From: Thermosulfurimonas sp.
GTDB taxonomy: Bacteria; Desulfobacterota; Thermodesulfobacteria; Thermodesulfobacteriales; Thermodesulfobacteriaceae
Length of the DNA stretch: 14,507 nucleotides
Direction of reading: 5' to 3'
Assembly: GCA_015487645.1 (NCBI GenBank)
Contig: WFPH01000070.1
Span: forward strand, 1-14,507
Part shown: piece after piece, positions 14,332 to 14,507 of the stretch
Layout of the letters: the number at the start of each line of letters is the position of its first letter
Position numbering within the stretch: the stretch's first letter is position 1
Notes under the pieces: model-generated
Told to the model about the DNA's origin: nothing
Database searches by the model: none
What the model saw: only the letters and a program-made list of their open reading frames with translations
Program-made: the position numbers and the translations under genes

Positions 14332-14507
14332 CTATCCTATAGGAATTTTTCCCGAGGGGCAAGCCCATGTATTGGTCCAGTACCTTTGGCACTCGAGATG
14401 ATTTTCAAGGAGCCATTTTACCGGAGGCTTCAAACCTAAACTATGGTGCGGTAACACCGTGTTGTAATCCACCAGCCACTCCCCAAGCCTCTTATTGAAA
14501 CCCTCTA
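14332..14507 (-). CDS. C-terminal end of a DDE transposase / integrase-core protein (5' part outside the window)
   Basis: The minus strand is open from the window edge to TAG at 14334-14332, giving 58 residues. The sequence FNKRLGEWLVDYNTVLPHHS, then LGLKPPVKWLLEN, matches the end of an rve/IS481- or IS3-like catalytic domain (W-L-x-x-Y-N, P-H, L-x-x-x-P-P pattern downstream of the catalytic Glu). The tail after YWTNT looks unlike transposase and is probably read from flanking host DNA. The DDE residues lie outside the window, so I cannot tell whether the element is intact or decayed. Confidence 0.75.
   Translation of the reverse strand, partial: EGFNKRLGEWLVDYNTVLPHHSLGLKPPVKWLLENHLECQRYWTNTWACPSGKIPIG
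14334..14362 (-). promoter_or_regulatory. Candidate promoter of the M23-bactofilin unit
   Basis: On the minus strand TTGCCC (14362-14357), a 17-nt spacer and TAGGAT (14339-14334) form a sigma-70-like pair. The expected start point falls on the A of the M23 ATG at 14327, which would give a leaderless mRNA. The -10 overlaps the AGGA that could serve as a Shine-Dalgarno, so promoter use and ribosome-site use conflict. The pair is a moderate match only. Confidence 0.3.
14368..14507. mobile_element. Probable terminus of an insertion sequence extending past the window edge
   Basis: The transposase fragment implies an insertion sequence entering from the right. A likely end is TGTATTGGTCCAGTACC beginning at 14368. 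It starts with TG, as IS481/IS3-type ends usually do, and sits where the transposase YWTNT codons are, as happens when the coding region runs into the terminal inverted repeat. The exact boundary is inferred because the opposite end is not in the window; AAGCCCA just outside it (14361-14367) would contain the target duplication. Confidence 0.4.

Noticed and set aside
14335..14344. Perfect palindrome TCCTATAGGA upstream of the M23 gene
   Set aside because: Ten bases can occur by chance, and it has no second copy nearby to support an operator. It also overlaps the putative -10 and the transposase stop region.

Overview
The window reads as chromosomal DNA of a thermophilic Gram-negative bacterium, most likely in or near the Thermodesulfobacteriota. 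This is inferred from a TrmB with a long C-terminal extension of the kind described for Aquifex aeolicus, an MSHA-type secretin assembly operon, and protein style rich in E, K, R and L. By eye the G+C is mid-50s percent with local AT-rich dips. No rRNA, tRNA, CRISPR array or convincing intrinsic terminator was seen.

Layout. On the minus strand at the left edge lie a truncated DUF429 gene (1-338) and trmB (341-1270). trmB has no ATG, GTG or TTG that would keep its SAM-binding motif. A 51-bp divergent intergenic region separates it from a long plus-strand block. That block starts with an 813-residue B12-binding radical SAM/DUF2344 fusion (1322-3763). It continues with eight tightly packed or overlapping genes for a type IV pilus/type II secretion-like machine of the MSHA class: mshE ATPase, mshG platform, mshM AAA ATPase, MshI-like PilM/PilN protein, PilO-like, PilP/GspC-like, mshL secretin and a TPR protein in the mshN position (3795-12068). 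It ends with gpsA (12071-13075).

Convergent to this, on the minus strand, are an M23 peptidase (13401-14327) and a bactofilin (13020-13397), a pair typical of cell-shape modules. The bactofilin overlaps gpsA tail to tail by 56 bp. At the right edge is the 3' end of a DDE transposase whose insertion sequence appears to end only about 40 bp upstream of the M23 start.

How the genes work together. MshE would power and MshG would anchor assembly of a pilus-like fibre. The MshI, J and K-like proteins would link the inner-membrane platform to the MshL secretin in the outer membrane. MshM and the TPR protein are accessory factors. The MshE N-terminus carries a tandem motif pair matching the MshEN cyclic-di-GMP-binding domain, so the machine is probably controlled by c-di-GMP. 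No pilin or prepilin peptidase gene is present, so the fibre subunits must be encoded elsewhere.

I found no clearly unprecedented system. The best leads are the trmB initiation problem, the c-di-GMP motif pair with a degenerate first half, recurring near-leaderless promoter geometry, a G+C dip over one domain of mshG, and the insertion-sequence boundary beside the shape genes.
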